From Thalassospira profundimaris (GTDB lineage: Bacteria > Pseudomonadota > Alphaproteobacteria > Rhodospirillales > Thalassospiraceae): a stretch of DNA of 64,000 bases. The DNA lies in NCBI RefSeq assembly GCF_003326675.1, contig NZ_JPWF01000004.1:310001-374000 (forward strand), written 5' to 3'. Below, piece by piece: positions 43,201 through 51,275 of this stretch (its first letter is position 1; every line of letters begins with the position of its first letter). The position numbers were made by a program, and so were the translations under genes. Below the pieces are notes generated by a model, which saw only the letters and a list, made by a program, of their open reading frames with translations, was not told the DNA's origin and did no database searches.

Positions 43201-43753
43201 GACGCCCGACACGGACATCAAGCAGTTCAGCATTTGCCGACTGGGCCTGTGGTGCGGGGTTTTCTGTGGCAACGGTTTCAACCGGCGTTGTCGGGGCAGG
43301 CGTTACTTGTGGAACCGGCTCTGGTGTGGCTGCGGCAGGCGGCGGCGATGCCGGTTGTGGTTTATCCAGGATATCAAGAACCACATTGCTTCCGACATTA
43401 AAGGCGCGGACTTCGTAATCGTCGCTCAGAACAAAGGCGACCGTACGACCATCCGGATCAAAGAAGCCATCGGAAACATATTTGGAAACAGGGTTCAACA
43501 CCCCGCGCAAAGAGGCAACAAGCGGCTCGTCAAAGCGCACAACAAGCTGATCGCCGATAATTTCGGCGCTGTAATTGACCGGCTTGTTCCATTGCAGAAC
43601 AATTCGTCCATAACCGCTATGCACCCCGGAACGGATGATCACGGGATCAACCGCCTGGGCTATTGCTGGGCGCATTCCGCTAACGGGCAAAAACATTGCC
43701 GTGGTGGTTGCCAGAACAACCGCCAGCAGGACGCGCACGGCAAGTTTCGCCAT
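40235..43753 (-). CDS. Giant exported protein with AMIN-like and TPR-like regions (1172 aa)
   Basis: Signal peptide (to about residue 33, IAQA). Two AMIN-like beta domains follow (about 38-130 and 175-270): both show G-x-H-x-x-Y-x-R-x-V-x-x-W-x-K, YS, then a RxF-x-x-GNxVVxD ending. Pro/Ala-rich linkers separate them and lead to a third beta region (about 370-470). From about 640 to the end it is helical-repeat (LELAQYYMANGLGPEANAVV, YLKGFFEEEAGELEQAVATW). AMIN domains bind peptidoglycan in other proteins. It ends the motB operon, 2 bases after motB, so a stator- or envelope-linked motility role is likely. Confidence 0.72.
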   Translation of the reverse strand: MAKLAVRVLLAVVLATTTAMFLPVSGMRPAIAQAVDPVIIRSGVHSGYGRIVLQWNKPVNYSAEIIGDQLVVRFDEPLVASLRGVLNPVSKYVSDGFFDPDGRTVAFVLSDDYEVRAFNVGSNVVLDILDKPQPASPPPAAATPEPVPQVTPAPTTPVETVATENPAPQAQSANAELLDVRVGRHPTFYRLVFDWPKRTDYSLEGAQGSQTLAFDAPARIDATGLSRRLPEGVRISQAGTNPLDVVIETNPARQLRHFRSGNKVVVDVMGAQRAPATDTAETRPTTASGGQNTAATAPTAPAAPNAPAPQPAPQPAAGNRNGENVASSGAGQSQPDTAANDNLDPNSPEAMARTVAAEQGAPTTGNAPQERTSIGNLQVTVEQTATEMTLGFPFGQPGGAAVWARAGFLWMAFDVRASLDLETVRQEASQIIGVIEQIESPYATVLRMTIPDGIGLYTTRTAEGDWRVTLQQGTLQPVEKLGPSIELDDQTRARLIVPLEDVGPIIPIDDPEVGDTLRVVTTTQSGYGIEVALNYPEFEVLPSVQGVVVAPMNESVQVADRSDGQAVIVTAADGLNISPEGARLLASATGVRASTGDGREGLIFDLDTWRRGGLDEFNKAIRKLRLDIANSGDEHRNKARLELAQYYMANGLGPEANAVVSAMEGDDPLIAQKLQFRALKAAVKFLNRDYGEAERLLNDERLRAIPEMKMWRAVNLAALGRPNEGARDLLDSFHILDFYPPELLSRLGPLATEQALIVGNPEAGMDLIEKMLVTSGLSESKIQDVQYLKGFFEEEAGELEQAVATWDQVAEGDNRKARAHAIFDRTELLMRLQRLTVEDAIEQLQQLRFAWRGDGFEMALLKRIGELQIENKDFRDGLNTLRQVAIFFPNKPVATEATDLMHKTFENLYLGDDINNISAIKAVALYDEFRELTPAGEKGDELIRRLADRMVDVELFERAENLLEHQVDFRLNGVEKARVGARLALVYLLDSKPEDTIRVIDDTDEPGVSDELATQRRHLKARALLDTDRGAEAIASLDGDLSKNAELLRVDYYRQTRDYMSAAETFQRLVGDDEERQSGPISDERARYLLNWAVNLAMAGQERTLNMLKRRYGEGMAQSPFAQAFSLITSSPTQGLIDYRTLADKVDEVENFQGFLATYRDQLEKSQLSAIN

Positions 43754-43755
43754 AC

Positions 43756-44481
43756 TTACGTGCCTCCGATCCCGCTTCCACTATGCGGCTCGATGACAAT
43801 ATCAACGCGGCGCGCCATTTCGAAACGCGCGTTTTCATCAAGCAACGCAGGAAGCTGGTCGTACCTTGATGCCGCAAATCCGTAAATATTTATGTAATCT
43901 GTGTAGCCAGATCGTTTTAATTCGTTTGCAACAGCACCTGCGCGGGCCAACGACAGTTCCCAGTTCGATGCATACTGGCCCCGCCCACTCAGGGGACGCG
44001 GGTCCGTATGACCCTGAACACCAATGCGGTTACCGATGTTCCGCAAAACACCACCCAGGACAAAAAGCGCCTGCTTGGCCTTGGGCGTCATATCCGAACT
44101 GCCCGAAACAAACAGAATATCCCCCGGCAACGAGATCACCAGTTTGTCAGCATCCCGCGACATGCGCGCATCGCCCAGAACCGGGTTGTCGTCAATCGCA
44201 TCGTCGATAACCGCACTGAGATAATCCAGGTTCATGGCCGGCTTACGATAGACCCGCGGAATGTTCAGGCTTGCTTTGGGTTCGTCGCTTTCTTCCTTTG
44301 GGGACGGTTTGATGCTTTGGGACAGGGCGTCAACCACTTCATCCCAACGGTCAATTTTGACCTTGGACATCGCAAACAGCATCACAAAGAATGTCAGCAA
44401 CAGCGAAATCAAATCCGCAAGACTGAGCATCCAGACCGGCGGGCCACTTGGGCCTGTGTCTTTTTTGACTTCGTCACTCAT
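43756..44481 (-). CDS. motB: Stator protein MotB (OmpA-like)
   Basis: Peptidoglycan-anchored stator subunit. 241 aa: N-terminal membrane helix with the channel Asp23 in SLADLISLLLTFFVMLF, a plug/linker region, and an OmpA-like peptidoglycan-binding domain (about 115-235) with GVQGHTDPRPLSGRGQYASNWELSLARA and MARRVDIVI. All key residues are present. The start overlaps the stop of the upstream MotB-like gene by one base. motA is not in the window. Confidence 0.92.
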   Translation of the reverse strand: MSDEVKKDTGPSGPPVWMLSLADLISLLLTFFVMLFAMSKVKIDRWDEVVDALSQSIKPSPKEESDEPKASLNIPRVYRKPAMNLDYLSAVIDDAIDDNPVLGDARMSRDADKLVISLPGDILFVSGSSDMTPKAKQALFVLGGVLRNIGNRIGVQGHTDPRPLSGRGQYASNWELSLARAGAVANELKRSGYTDYINIYGFAASRYDQLPALLDENARFEMARRVDIVIEPHSGSGIGGT

Positions 44482-45362
44482 CAGCTACCTCCTCCGGCTT
44501 GTGGGCCAAGGGGAATAGGCTGATTGACAGCAGGCTGATTACCACCGGGCAACGGAATGGCCATTTTGGGCGGGATCATCATTTTCGACGGCGCCACAGG
44601 AGCAGAACCACCCGACAGACCAGAAGCACCAGCCCCGTCGGCCGGAAGACTGGTCTCCCCGGTATCGTTTGCTTTTGTACGCTCGATCGGGGTTGGTGGT
44701 TCTTTTGGTCCGAAATCCCAGAAGAAGCGGAATGTCGCGATAAACGGATCCGCCCCCGGATCAATACCGACATACAGGTGACTTGGCGGCGCACCGACAT
44801 CAATCAATTCGCGTGCGAACGAACCGGCACGTGCAATTTGCAGATTGTTGTCGATTTCAATCACGCCCTTGGATTCAATCTGGCTGCCCATCACCATTTC
44901 CATCTGATAGGACGCATAACCTTCGTCATCGGCCAGCACCTCGGCCAGCTGCTTCATAAAGCTGGCTTGGCGTTCACGGATCAGGATGGAATTGGGGTCA
45001 AACAGCTGATCAACATGCATGATGATTTCCATCAGTTTGCCGGGCTGAATGACTTCGACCCGAACCACCTTGATGGCTGTATCAAACAACTGACCAAGTT
45101 TTTCCTGAACATCTTCGGCCGCAACCACCGGACCCTCGATAGAAGTCACGGTCTGCAAGCTGGTCGTCGGCGGAAGGATCGCGGCAAAGGCAGAAGAAAG
45201 ACTTTCCTGTACTTCGCGCGTTTTGACCTCTTCAAAGGTCGAAATGGTATTGAGCAGAATAAAGAAGGCAAGCAGCAGAAGATAGAGAGCCAGAAACAGC
45301 GCCACCGCCCCGTTCGCAGGGGGTGTTGGTGGTGTTGGTCCGTCGTCTTCTATCTCCGCCAT
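44481..45362 (-). CDS. MotB-like protein lacking the channel Asp (293 aa)
   Basis: Resembles MotB in outline: a short cytoplasmic N-terminus, one membrane helix (NGAVALFLALYLLLLAFFILLN), then a periplasmic domain (about 90-230) with OmpA-like features such as VMGSQIESKGVIEIDNNLQIARAGSFARELID, and a Pro-rich tail. The helix lacks the Asp that MotB needs for ion flow, so it is unlikely to act as a standard stator subunit. It is translationally coupled to motB and may pair with it or modify it. Function inferred from context. Confidence 0.7.
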   Translation of the reverse strand: MAEIEDDGPTPPTPPANGAVALFLALYLLLLAFFILLNTISTFEEVKTREVQESLSSAFAAILPPTTSLQTVTSIEGPVVAAEDVQEKLGQLFDTAIKVVRVEVIQPGKLMEIIMHVDQLFDPNSILIRERQASFMKQLAEVLADDEGYASYQMEMVMGSQIESKGVIEIDNNLQIARAGSFARELIDVGAPPSHLYVGIDPGADPFIATFRFFWDFGPKEPPTPIERTKANDTGETSLPADGAGASGLSGGSAPVAPSKMMIPPKMAIPLPGGNQPAVNQPIPLGPQAGGGS

Positions 45363-45373
45363 GTCAACGCCAT

Positions 45374-46033
45374 TTAGTTAAACATCGCGTCGATGTCAGC
45401 CTGCGAAACGCCCTTGCCTTCAAGCTGAGGTCCGTTAAGCAACGCTTCCTCACCTTCAAGTTCTTTTTTCTTTTTCGGATTGGCCGCGGCGTATTTGGCG
45501 ATCTCTTCGCCAAAGGCGGTTACCAGTCCCTCGACGCGTTCCTCAATGGATTTCAGCGCTTTGATGACCTTGGTTGTCCGCTGCCCGGTAATGTCCTGGA
45601 AGTTACAGGCTTCATATACCCGCATGGTCGCATCGGTAACAATTTTCGCCTGTTCGGGCGGCAATGTCGTTGCAAACTCTTCGAGTGTATCCATAGCATC
45701 AAGGATTTCGTGGGTTGCCCCCGCGGTCGCATCAACAATGGCATCGAGTTCATCGGTGGCATTGGGGATGTATTCCGCCTTGATGTCATCCGGACGCAGA
45801 GATGCAATTTCGGACTTCATCTTGCGGATGATGCCCGACAGTTCATCAAGTTCGCCAAACAGTCGCTGTTGATCCTCGGACGGCTGATCCCCGACGAAAC
45901 GGGACAGCTGATCCATAAGGCCAGACAACTGCTCGATCTTCAGGTCATCGCCTTCGAGACGCGCGCGAAGATCGTTAAGCAACTTCCGGAGTTCGTCCTT
46001 CGACGCTTTGGACATAGCGGTATCGCGGGACAC
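45374..46033 (-). CDS. cheZ: Chemotaxis phosphatase CheZ
   Basis: Dephosphorylates CheY-P. 219 aa, mainly helical. The catalytic region is in NATDELDAIVDATAGATHEILDAMDTLEEF and EACNFQDITGQRTTKVI, with Asp147 and Gln151 at the spacing of E. coli Asp143/Gln147. The C-terminal VSQADIDAMFN is the CheY-binding peptide. A GTG at 46033 or an ATG at 46015 may start it. It directly follows cheY, 17 bases apart. CheZ is uncommon in alphaproteobacteria, many of which use CheX- or FliY-type phosphatases or phosphate sinks. Confidence 0.85.
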   Translation of the reverse strand: MSRDTAMSKASKDELRKLLNDLRARLEGDDLKIEQLSGLMDQLSRFVGDQPSEDQQRLFGELDELSGIIRKMKSEIASLRPDDIKAEYIPNATDELDAIVDATAGATHEILDAMDTLEEFATTLPPEQAKIVTDATMRVYEACNFQDITGQRTTKVIKALKSIEERVEGLVTAFGEEIAKYAAANPKKKKELEGEEALLNGPQLEGKGVSQADIDAMFN

Positions 46034-46050
46034 ACGCCCCGCGCTCCTGA

Positions 46051-46437
46051 TCAGAAATCGCCAATAACCGTTTTCATTTTGCCTTTCAACGTCTCAGCGT
46101 TGAACGGCTTCACGATGTAATTGGAGACACCGGCCTTTTTCGCCATGACCACGTTTTCGGTCTTGGCTTCGGCGGTAATCATGATGAAGGGGAGATCCTT
46201 CAGTTTGGCATCTGCACGGACTTCTTTCAGAAGCTGAAGACCGGTCATCGGCTCCATGTTCCAGTCGGAAATCACAAGACTGAACGGAGCTTCACGCAGC
46301 TTGCGAAGCGCCATGCTACCATCGGTCGCTTCTTCGATATTCGTAAAGTTGAGCTGCCGCAGAAGGTTACGGATGATACGCAACATGGTTTTGTAATCAT
46401 CCACAATCAGGATCGGCATATTCGGATCGACGGCCAT
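46051..46437 (-). CDS. cheY: Chemotaxis response regulator CheY
   Basis: Single receiver domain of 128 aa that carries the motor-switching signal. Acid pocket near IVDDYKTMLRII, phospho-acceptor Asp58 (VISDWNMEPMTG), conserved Thr/Ser in MITAEAKTENV, and the Lys in NYIVKPFNAETL. The pattern (SDWNMEPMTG, AKTENVV) is that of motor CheY. It starts the run cheY-cheZ-motB-like-motB and is preceded by a perfect 10-bp inverted repeat. Confidence 0.94.
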   Translation of the reverse strand: MAVDPNMPILIVDDYKTMLRIIRNLLRQLNFTNIEEATDGSMALRKLREAPFSLVISDWNMEPMTGLQLLKEVRADAKLKDLPFIMITAEAKTENVVMAKKAGVSNYIVKPFNAETLKGKMKTVIGDF

Positions 46438-46468
46438 TCACAACTCCATCAGCTATCTGATCTCTCAC

Positions 46469-46501
46469 CCTTGTCACTCATACCAACGAATAGTGACAAG
46501 G
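46469..46501. promoter_or_regulatory. 10-bp inverted repeat upstream of cheY
   Basis: CCTTGTCACT (46469-46478) and AGTGACAAGG (46492-46501) are exact reverse complements with a 13-base spacer, starting 32 bases before the cheY ATG. It may be an operator or mRNA leader hairpin. Confidence 0.5.
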
Positions 46502-46655
46502 CCCCTAATAATCGTGATGTACATATTTAATATTGGTTAATCAAGGTTTTTAACCAGAGATCAAATCATCTCATCACATTGACTATTCTCGAAAAACTGG
46601 CTGTTTTTTCATTTGAAAAGGATGAAAACCCCAACCAGCCTGTTGATTGCCCCCG

Positions 46656-47384
46656 TTATTGCAGCGGCAGCATATTGATATCCTGCTTGTAAGCCAGCTC
46701 AGCTGTCAGCGCGCGCGCACGATCGGGCGTCATCTGCGACAAAACAGCGGCAGTATTGGCTTCGCGCATCCCCAGCGCGACCTGCAAGAGAATATCCATA
46801 TCCAGATCATTCCAGATCCGTGCCGCGTCTTTGGGTTTCATTTTTTCATAGACGCTGATCAGTTTTTTGATCCGGTCATCTTCTTGGGTTTCCTTGGTTT
46901 CCACCAGTCCTTCGATGGCGGTTTTCAAGGATTTCATTTCCTCGATTTTGGCATCAATACGTGCTTCGGCTGCCGCGATCAGGCTTTCACGTTCATCAAG
47001 ACGCTGTTCCTTGCGATCAAGTTCGCCCCGGCGAACAGACAGGTTCTGCAGCAGGTCAATTTCTTCCTGGGTAAACAGGGTCGGATCACCGCCGAGGGTC
47101 GGGGCAATGTCATTTGCCCCGCCTTCACCTTCAAGCGGGGTGCCTTCCATCGTCATTGCGGACGGATCATCAAGCCCCGGACCAGCAGGCGCAGCCGCAG
47201 GGTCCTGAGCAGCCGGGGTTTGCGGTGCCTGTGCCTGTGCTGTCTGGACCATGCTTACACCTGTTTCTCGAGAACCGGGTGTCATGGCGACCTCCGGATC
47301 ACTGGAAAACAGGTTCACGACCCGCATTGACAACACCATCAGTCCAACAAGGACAAGCAATGGCAAGATACGCACACCAGACAT
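46656..47384 (-). CDS. motE: MotE-like flagellar motility chaperone (242 aa)
   Basis: Membrane-anchored periplasmic protein of the MotE family. N-terminal membrane helix (about 6-25), a Pro/Ala/Gln-rich linker, a long coiled coil (about 115-180, RRGELDRKEQRLDERESLIAAAEARI), and a C-terminal MgtE-N-like domain (KMKPKDAARIWNDLDMDILLQVALGMREANTAAVLSQM). In rhizobia MotE is a chaperone for MotC. No motC was recognised here, so the client may differ. It lies downstream of the DUF6468 gene, 147 bases apart. Confidence 0.85.
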   Translation of the reverse strand: MSGVRILPLLVLVGLMVLSMRVVNLFSSDPEVAMTPGSRETGVSMVQTAQAQAPQTPAAQDPAAAPAGPGLDDPSAMTMEGTPLEGEGGANDIAPTLGGDPTLFTQEEIDLLQNLSVRRGELDRKEQRLDERESLIAAAEARIDAKIEEMKSLKTAIEGLVETKETQEDDRIKKLISVYEKMKPKDAARIWNDLDMDILLQVALGMREANTAAVLSQMTPDRARALTAELAYKQDINMLPLQ

Positions 47385-47531
47385 TCATTCACCCAAGCAA
47401 TGCGGCACTTAGTGCCCATGCTCCTTCCACTCGAATTATCTTTATTTCATCAGAATGACAGATCACTCTTTAGATATAAAGAAATGTCATGATCTCAAGG
47501 CTGCACCGATGTGCCGCCCTGAATTGAATTC

Positions 47532-48242
47532 CTAACGAACGGACCGCAATGCGGCGAGCAATTCGCGCTCTGCTTCCGAACGACCGGCATCTTCGTCCTG
47601 ATCATACAGGTCCGAATTGCCATCATCCCCATAACCACCGCCCAGCGAGACATCATCGCGTTCACGGTCGCGATCACGGTCACCCAGCGCGCTGGCGCTG
47701 CGTTCAAATTCACCAACCATACGCGCGGCAAGTTCTTCCGCCCGGGTTTCAACACCAACCCGGTCACGATCATCAATCACATCAGGGCGTGCTTTGCCAC
47801 CGCCCATCATACGCCCCAATCCTGCGGCGTCGGCTTTGTTCGACGATGCCCGTGACGGTGCGCGATCAACAACCACATCACCAGTCTGTCCGGCACCGGA
47901 ACCACCCGAACGGCGTACAGCATTGACGTCGCTTGCCGCCTTTTCCAATCGATTGGCAATGCTTTCGCCGCGATCAACCATGAAGCTGAGATCTTCGTTC
48001 AGCGCACCGGCCTTTTCGATATTCTCGCGCAATTGTTCGCCAGATTGTTCGGCCATGTCGCGCAAGGCCGTGATCGAGGTTTCGGCACGTTCATTCGCAG
48101 CATTGAATGCAGTCAAAAAATTCTGCATGTCTTCGCGACTGCGCCGGAAGGCCGCAAGCTTGCGGTTCAGGATGATCGCATAAACGATCGTAACCACCAG
48201 CAAGACGATCATCACAAGATCCAGGTAGAACGCGAAGTCCAT
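47532..48242 (-). CDS. DUF6468 motility-cluster membrane protein (236 aa)
   Basis: One N-terminal membrane helix (about 5-27, FYLDLVMIVLLVVTIVYAIIL), then a coiled coil (about 28-110) and a low-complexity region rich in Arg, Asp and Gly to the C-terminus. Matches the DUF6468 type found beside fliM and motE in Rhodospirillales. Start and fliM stop overlap (TAATG). No biochemical role is established; position suggests a motor or chaperone part. Confidence 0.72.
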   Translation of the reverse strand: MDFAFYLDLVMIVLLVVTIVYAIILNRKLAAFRRSREDMQNFLTAFNAANERAETSITALRDMAEQSGEQLRENIEKAGALNEDLSFMVDRGESIANRLEKAASDVNAVRRSGGSGAGQTGDVVVDRAPSRASSNKADAAGLGRMMGGGKARPDVIDDRDRVGVETRAEELAARMVGEFERSASALGDRDRDRERDDVSLGGGYGDDGNSDLYDQDEDAGRSEAERELLAALRSVR

Positions 48243-49378
48243 TACTTTTCTTCCTCGTTTATGCGCGCGCGGTCACGCACCTGAATGGCAATTCGATCAC
48301 CTTTACGCCCCATCAAACCTTTGAACAGCGGCACATCACCACATCGCACTTCGACCGGTGATGTCGGACTGGTATTGAGCACCAGACGATTACCGACTTC
48401 AAGGTTCAGAACATCACCAAGCGCCATCACCTGTTCGTCAAGCACTGCTAACAGGTTAACATGGGTCTGCCACAGTTCGTTTGCGAGGTGGTTTTCCCAA
48501 ATTGAATCTCGGCCGAACTTCTCGCCCATGAACATCTGAAGCAGAAGTTCACGCACCGGTTCAAGCGTTGCATACGGGATCAGCAGTTCAAGACGGCCAC
48601 CACGGTCTTCCATATCGATGCGCAGCTTGGCCACAATGGCTGCGTTGGCATGACGGGCAATGGTCGCAAAGCGCGGGTTGGTTTCAAGGCGCTCGAACCG
48701 GAAAGTCACCGGGCTTAGCGGGTCAAACGCAGCCGAGAGGTCACCAAGAACCACATGGATCATGCGCTCGACAAGGTTGCGTTCAATCGTCGTATAGGGA
48801 CGACCTTCAATACGCATTGCGGCCGTACCGCGACGCCCGCCCAGCAACACGTCCACGATGGAATAAATCAGGGCCGAGTCAACGGTCAGAAGACCATAGT
48901 TATCCCATTCCTCGGCCTTGAAAACGCCCAGCATGGCCGGCAATGGGATCGAGTTCAGGTAATCACCGAAACGCAATGACAGGATATTATCAAGCGAGAC
49001 TTCAACGTTATCGGATGTGAAGTTACGAAGCGATGTCGACATCATACGCACGAGGCGGTCGAACACGACTTCCAGCATCGGAAGACGTTCATAGGCAACC
49101 ATCGACGAGTTGATGATTGCCTGGATGCCCGACTGGTCACCTGCACCCGAACCGTCATCAAAGCCCAGAAGACTGTCGATTTCGTCCTGGTTCAGGACGC
49201 GCGCAGAGCCACCGCCCATTTGGGCAGCCATGTCGTCGCCGTCATCACCATCTTCGTCGCCGAGCATGGATTCCCATTCGGCGGCCATATCCTCGCCGCC
49301 GTCGTCTCCACCCTCTTCTCCACCCGCCATGGCTTCCCATTCAGCGGCGAGTGCATCATCATCGTCTTCATCAGCCAT
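48242..49378 (-). CDS. fliM: Flagellar motor switch protein FliM
   Basis: C-ring protein that binds CheY-P and sets rotation direction. 378 aa: the CheY-binding/entry motif RVLNQDEIDSLLGF sits at residues 60-73, far from its usual N-terminal place, behind an acidic segment with two AAEWE repeats (11-17 and 32-38). The middle FliM_N domain (YERLPMLEVVFDRLVRMMSTSL to about 290) and the C-terminal SpoA domain (NLEVGNRLVLNTSP...VEVRCGDVPLFKG) are complete. First gene after fliL, 42 bases apart. fliN is not in the window. Confidence 0.95.
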   Translation of the reverse strand: MADEDDDDALAAEWEAMAGGEEGGDDGGEDMAAEWESMLGDEDGDDGDDMAAQMGGGSARVLNQDEIDSLLGFDDGSGAGDQSGIQAIINSSMVAYERLPMLEVVFDRLVRMMSTSLRNFTSDNVEVSLDNILSLRFGDYLNSIPLPAMLGVFKAEEWDNYGLLTVDSALIYSIVDVLLGGRRGTAAMRIEGRPYTTIERNLVERMIHVVLGDLSAAFDPLSPVTFRFERLETNPRFATIARHANAAIVAKLRIDMEDRGGRLELLIPYATLEPVRELLLQMFMGEKFGRDSIWENHLANELWQTHVNLLAVLDEQVMALGDVLNLEVGNRLVLNTSPTSPVEVRCGDVPLFKGLMGRKGDRIAIQVRDRARINEEEK

Positions 49379-49420
49379 CAGCGATTGCTTCCTGATTTTG
49401 GCATTCGGGCTGCTACAAGC

Positions 49421-49957
49421 TTATTGTACCAGCATTTCCTTAAATAGAACGTCGTTAATTTTTGCCGGCTTGGCCGCGGCACTGACACGGATCAGCAATT
49501 CTTCGCGCAACCGGAACATGCCCTCGGAGCCTGACAAATCTTCGGGGCGCAGTTCCCGAAGGTAAACCTGAAAATTGTCAACAATGCGCGGCATCATCTG
49601 TTCGACCTGCGGCAGCATTGCCTGATCATTGACTTCAAGGCTGACACGGATTTTGAGATAGCTTTGCTTGCCCTCGCCGGTGTTCAGATTAACCAGAATT
49701 TCCGGCAAATCGACAAAACCGACATTTTCAGGCACGCCAGGCGCTTCTTCGATCGCGTTTTCCGAAATCACTTCCTCGGTCTGCTGGCCGTCACCGCCAG
49801 TCAACATATCAATCACCGGCTGCAACAAGCCGGTAAAATAGGCCGCAGCGGCCCCGCCAAGAAGAAGCAACACAAGCAGAATGACCACCACCAGCATTTT
49901 CTTGCTGCGGCCACCGCCACCTTCGTCCATTTCGATTTCGTCGACGTCGTCGCCCAT
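49421..49957 (-). CDS. fliL: Flagellar basal-body-associated protein FliL
   Basis: Stator-associated inner-membrane protein. 178 aa: acidic cytoplasmic start (MGDDVDEIEMDEGGGGR), one membrane helix (about 21-45, MLVVVILLVLLLLGGAAAAY) and a periplasmic stomatin-like FliL domain ending VSAAAKPAKINDVLFKEMLVQ. The start at 49957 is the family start. A sigma-54-type promoter lies 43 bases upstream, and fliM follows. Confidence 0.94.
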   Translation of the reverse strand: MGDDVDEIEMDEGGGGRSKKMLVVVILLVLLLLGGAAAAYFTGLLQPVIDMLTGGDGQQTEEVISENAIEEAPGVPENVGFVDLPEILVNLNTGEGKQSYLKIRVSLEVNDQAMLPQVEQMMPRIVDNFQVYLRELRPEDLSGSEGMFRLREELLIRVSAAAKPAKINDVLFKEMLVQ

Positions 49958-49999
49958 AGCTACGCCAATTCCCGCGCTTGAAGTTATGCTGTTATATCC

Positions 50000-50015
50000 A
50001 GCAAACACTGTGCCG
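50000..50015 (-). promoter_or_regulatory. Sigma-54 promoter for fliL-fliM operon
   Basis: On the reverse strand GGCAC-N6-TTGCT, with GG and GC 10 bases apart, 43 bases before the fliL ATG. Confidence 0.65.
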
Positions 50016-50387
50016 GAATAACAGCCTTAACGCTATCACGTTAAAAATCCGTTTCGTTTCCGATCACTTAGCTTAATCCGACAAAGGTTTAGCACTCGGT
50101 GTCTGGCAGAATTTACCCAGTGACATGAAGTGCCATACATGTGCTGTCAAAGCATGAGAGATTATAGCACAAAACCGCGCTTGACGTTACCCGCCAGCCC
50201 CGCCGCATCTGCAAACCAAAGTACGATCCCGAAGGCACCACCTGAGAGCCGCCTACCGAGACCGGAAAACTTTGTCCCACTGAACAGCCAATGTTCGCGG
50301 CAGTTTCTGCCAAAACCCCAAAAACCCACCCCGGCAACAAATGCCGAACACCAAAATGTTTCATAAATTTCAGATACTTGATCATTC

Positions 50388-50403
50388 TGGCACAGCTTTC
50401 GCA
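50388..50403 (+). promoter_or_regulatory. Sigma-54 promoter for flgF
   Basis: TGGCAC-N5-TCGCA, GG and GC 10 bases apart, ending 42 bases before the flgF ATG. It deviates from consensus by A for G at position 7 and C for T at position 13. Confidence 0.65.
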
Positions 50404-50444
50404 TTTGTGTTGGCAAATCTCTGCCCCCAAACGGGAAACTGACC

Positions 50445-51212
50445 ATGGAAAATATTTCATATATTGCGCTGTCTCGTCAGAAGACGCTTCGCAGCATGAT
50501 GAACAACATTTCGCAAAACCTGGCGAACATGAACACGACCGGGTACAAAGAAGAGCGAATGATGTTCACCGACTGGATTGCGAAGAACAAGGACGCGCCC
50601 TTCCGCGGCGAACGCGAGATTTCGCTGGTTCAGGATATTTCCCAATACCGAAATACAACGGTCGGCAATATTGAACATACCAACCGCCCGCTCGATGTCG
50701 CACTGAGCCAGCCCGATATGTTCTTTGCCGTCGAAACCCCGTCTGGCACGCAATATACCCGCAATGGCAATTTCACACTCGATCCCGGCGGACAGCTGAT
50801 CACCAATGATGGCTACCCGGTTCTGAGTGATGCAGGTCAGCCACTGTTTTTCAATCAGGCTGACGGCCAGATTGAAATCAAGGGTGATGGTACTGTTTCG
50901 ACCGATATCGGACAGATTGGCAAATTGCAGGTTGTCTCGGTCGACAATGTCCAGCGCATGGTCGTGACGGGCAACACGCTTTATCGCGCACCGAGCCTTC
51001 AAGCTGGCGACGATCAGGAAATCAACATTCAACAAGTTGATAATGCCGGCATTGTGCAAGGCGCGCTTGAAAAATCAAACGTCAACCCGATCAGCGCCAT
51101 GACGCAAATGATCGATGTTTTACGAACCTATCAATCCGTAACCCGTTCGCTTGAAAGTGAAAACGAACGGATGCGCAACATGATCAGCAAACTCGGGGAT
51201 GTTCGCGCCTGA
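50445..51212 (+). CDS. flgF: Flagellar basal-body rod protein FlgF
   Basis: Rod subunit between proximal and distal parts. 255 aa: N-terminal rod signature (RQKTLRSMMNNISQNLANMNTTGYKEER), a central FlgF domain with FAVETPSGTQYTRNGNFTLDPGGQLITNDGYPVL, and the C-terminal rod helix NPISAMTQMIDVLRTYQSVTRSLESENERM. Leads the flgF-flgG-flgA-flgH run. The rod is a periplasmic structure, exported by the type III gate. Confidence 0.95.
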   Translation: MENISYIALSRQKTLRSMMNNISQNLANMNTTGYKEERMMFTDWIAKNKDAPFRGEREISLVQDISQYRNTTVGNIEHTNRPLDVALSQPDMFFAVETPSGTQYTRNGNFTLDPGGQLITNDGYPVLSDAGQPLFFNQADGQIEIKGDGTVSTDIGQIGKLQVVSVDNVQRMVVTGNTLYRAPSLQAGDDQEINIQQVDNAGIVQGALEKSNVNPISAMTQMIDVLRTYQSVTRSLESENERMRNMISKLGDVRA

Positions 51213-51275
51213 TCCGGTCGCCGAACCCCTTAAAACAGAAATCTAGCGCACTTGCGCAATCGTAGGAGAAGACAA

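Larger units (their letters stand above)
49958..50444. other. 487-base divergent control region between fliL and flgF
   Basis: Contains the reverse-strand sigma-54-type promoter at 50000-50015 for fliL and the forward one at 50388-50403 for flgF. No gene is seen in it. Confidence 0.7.
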
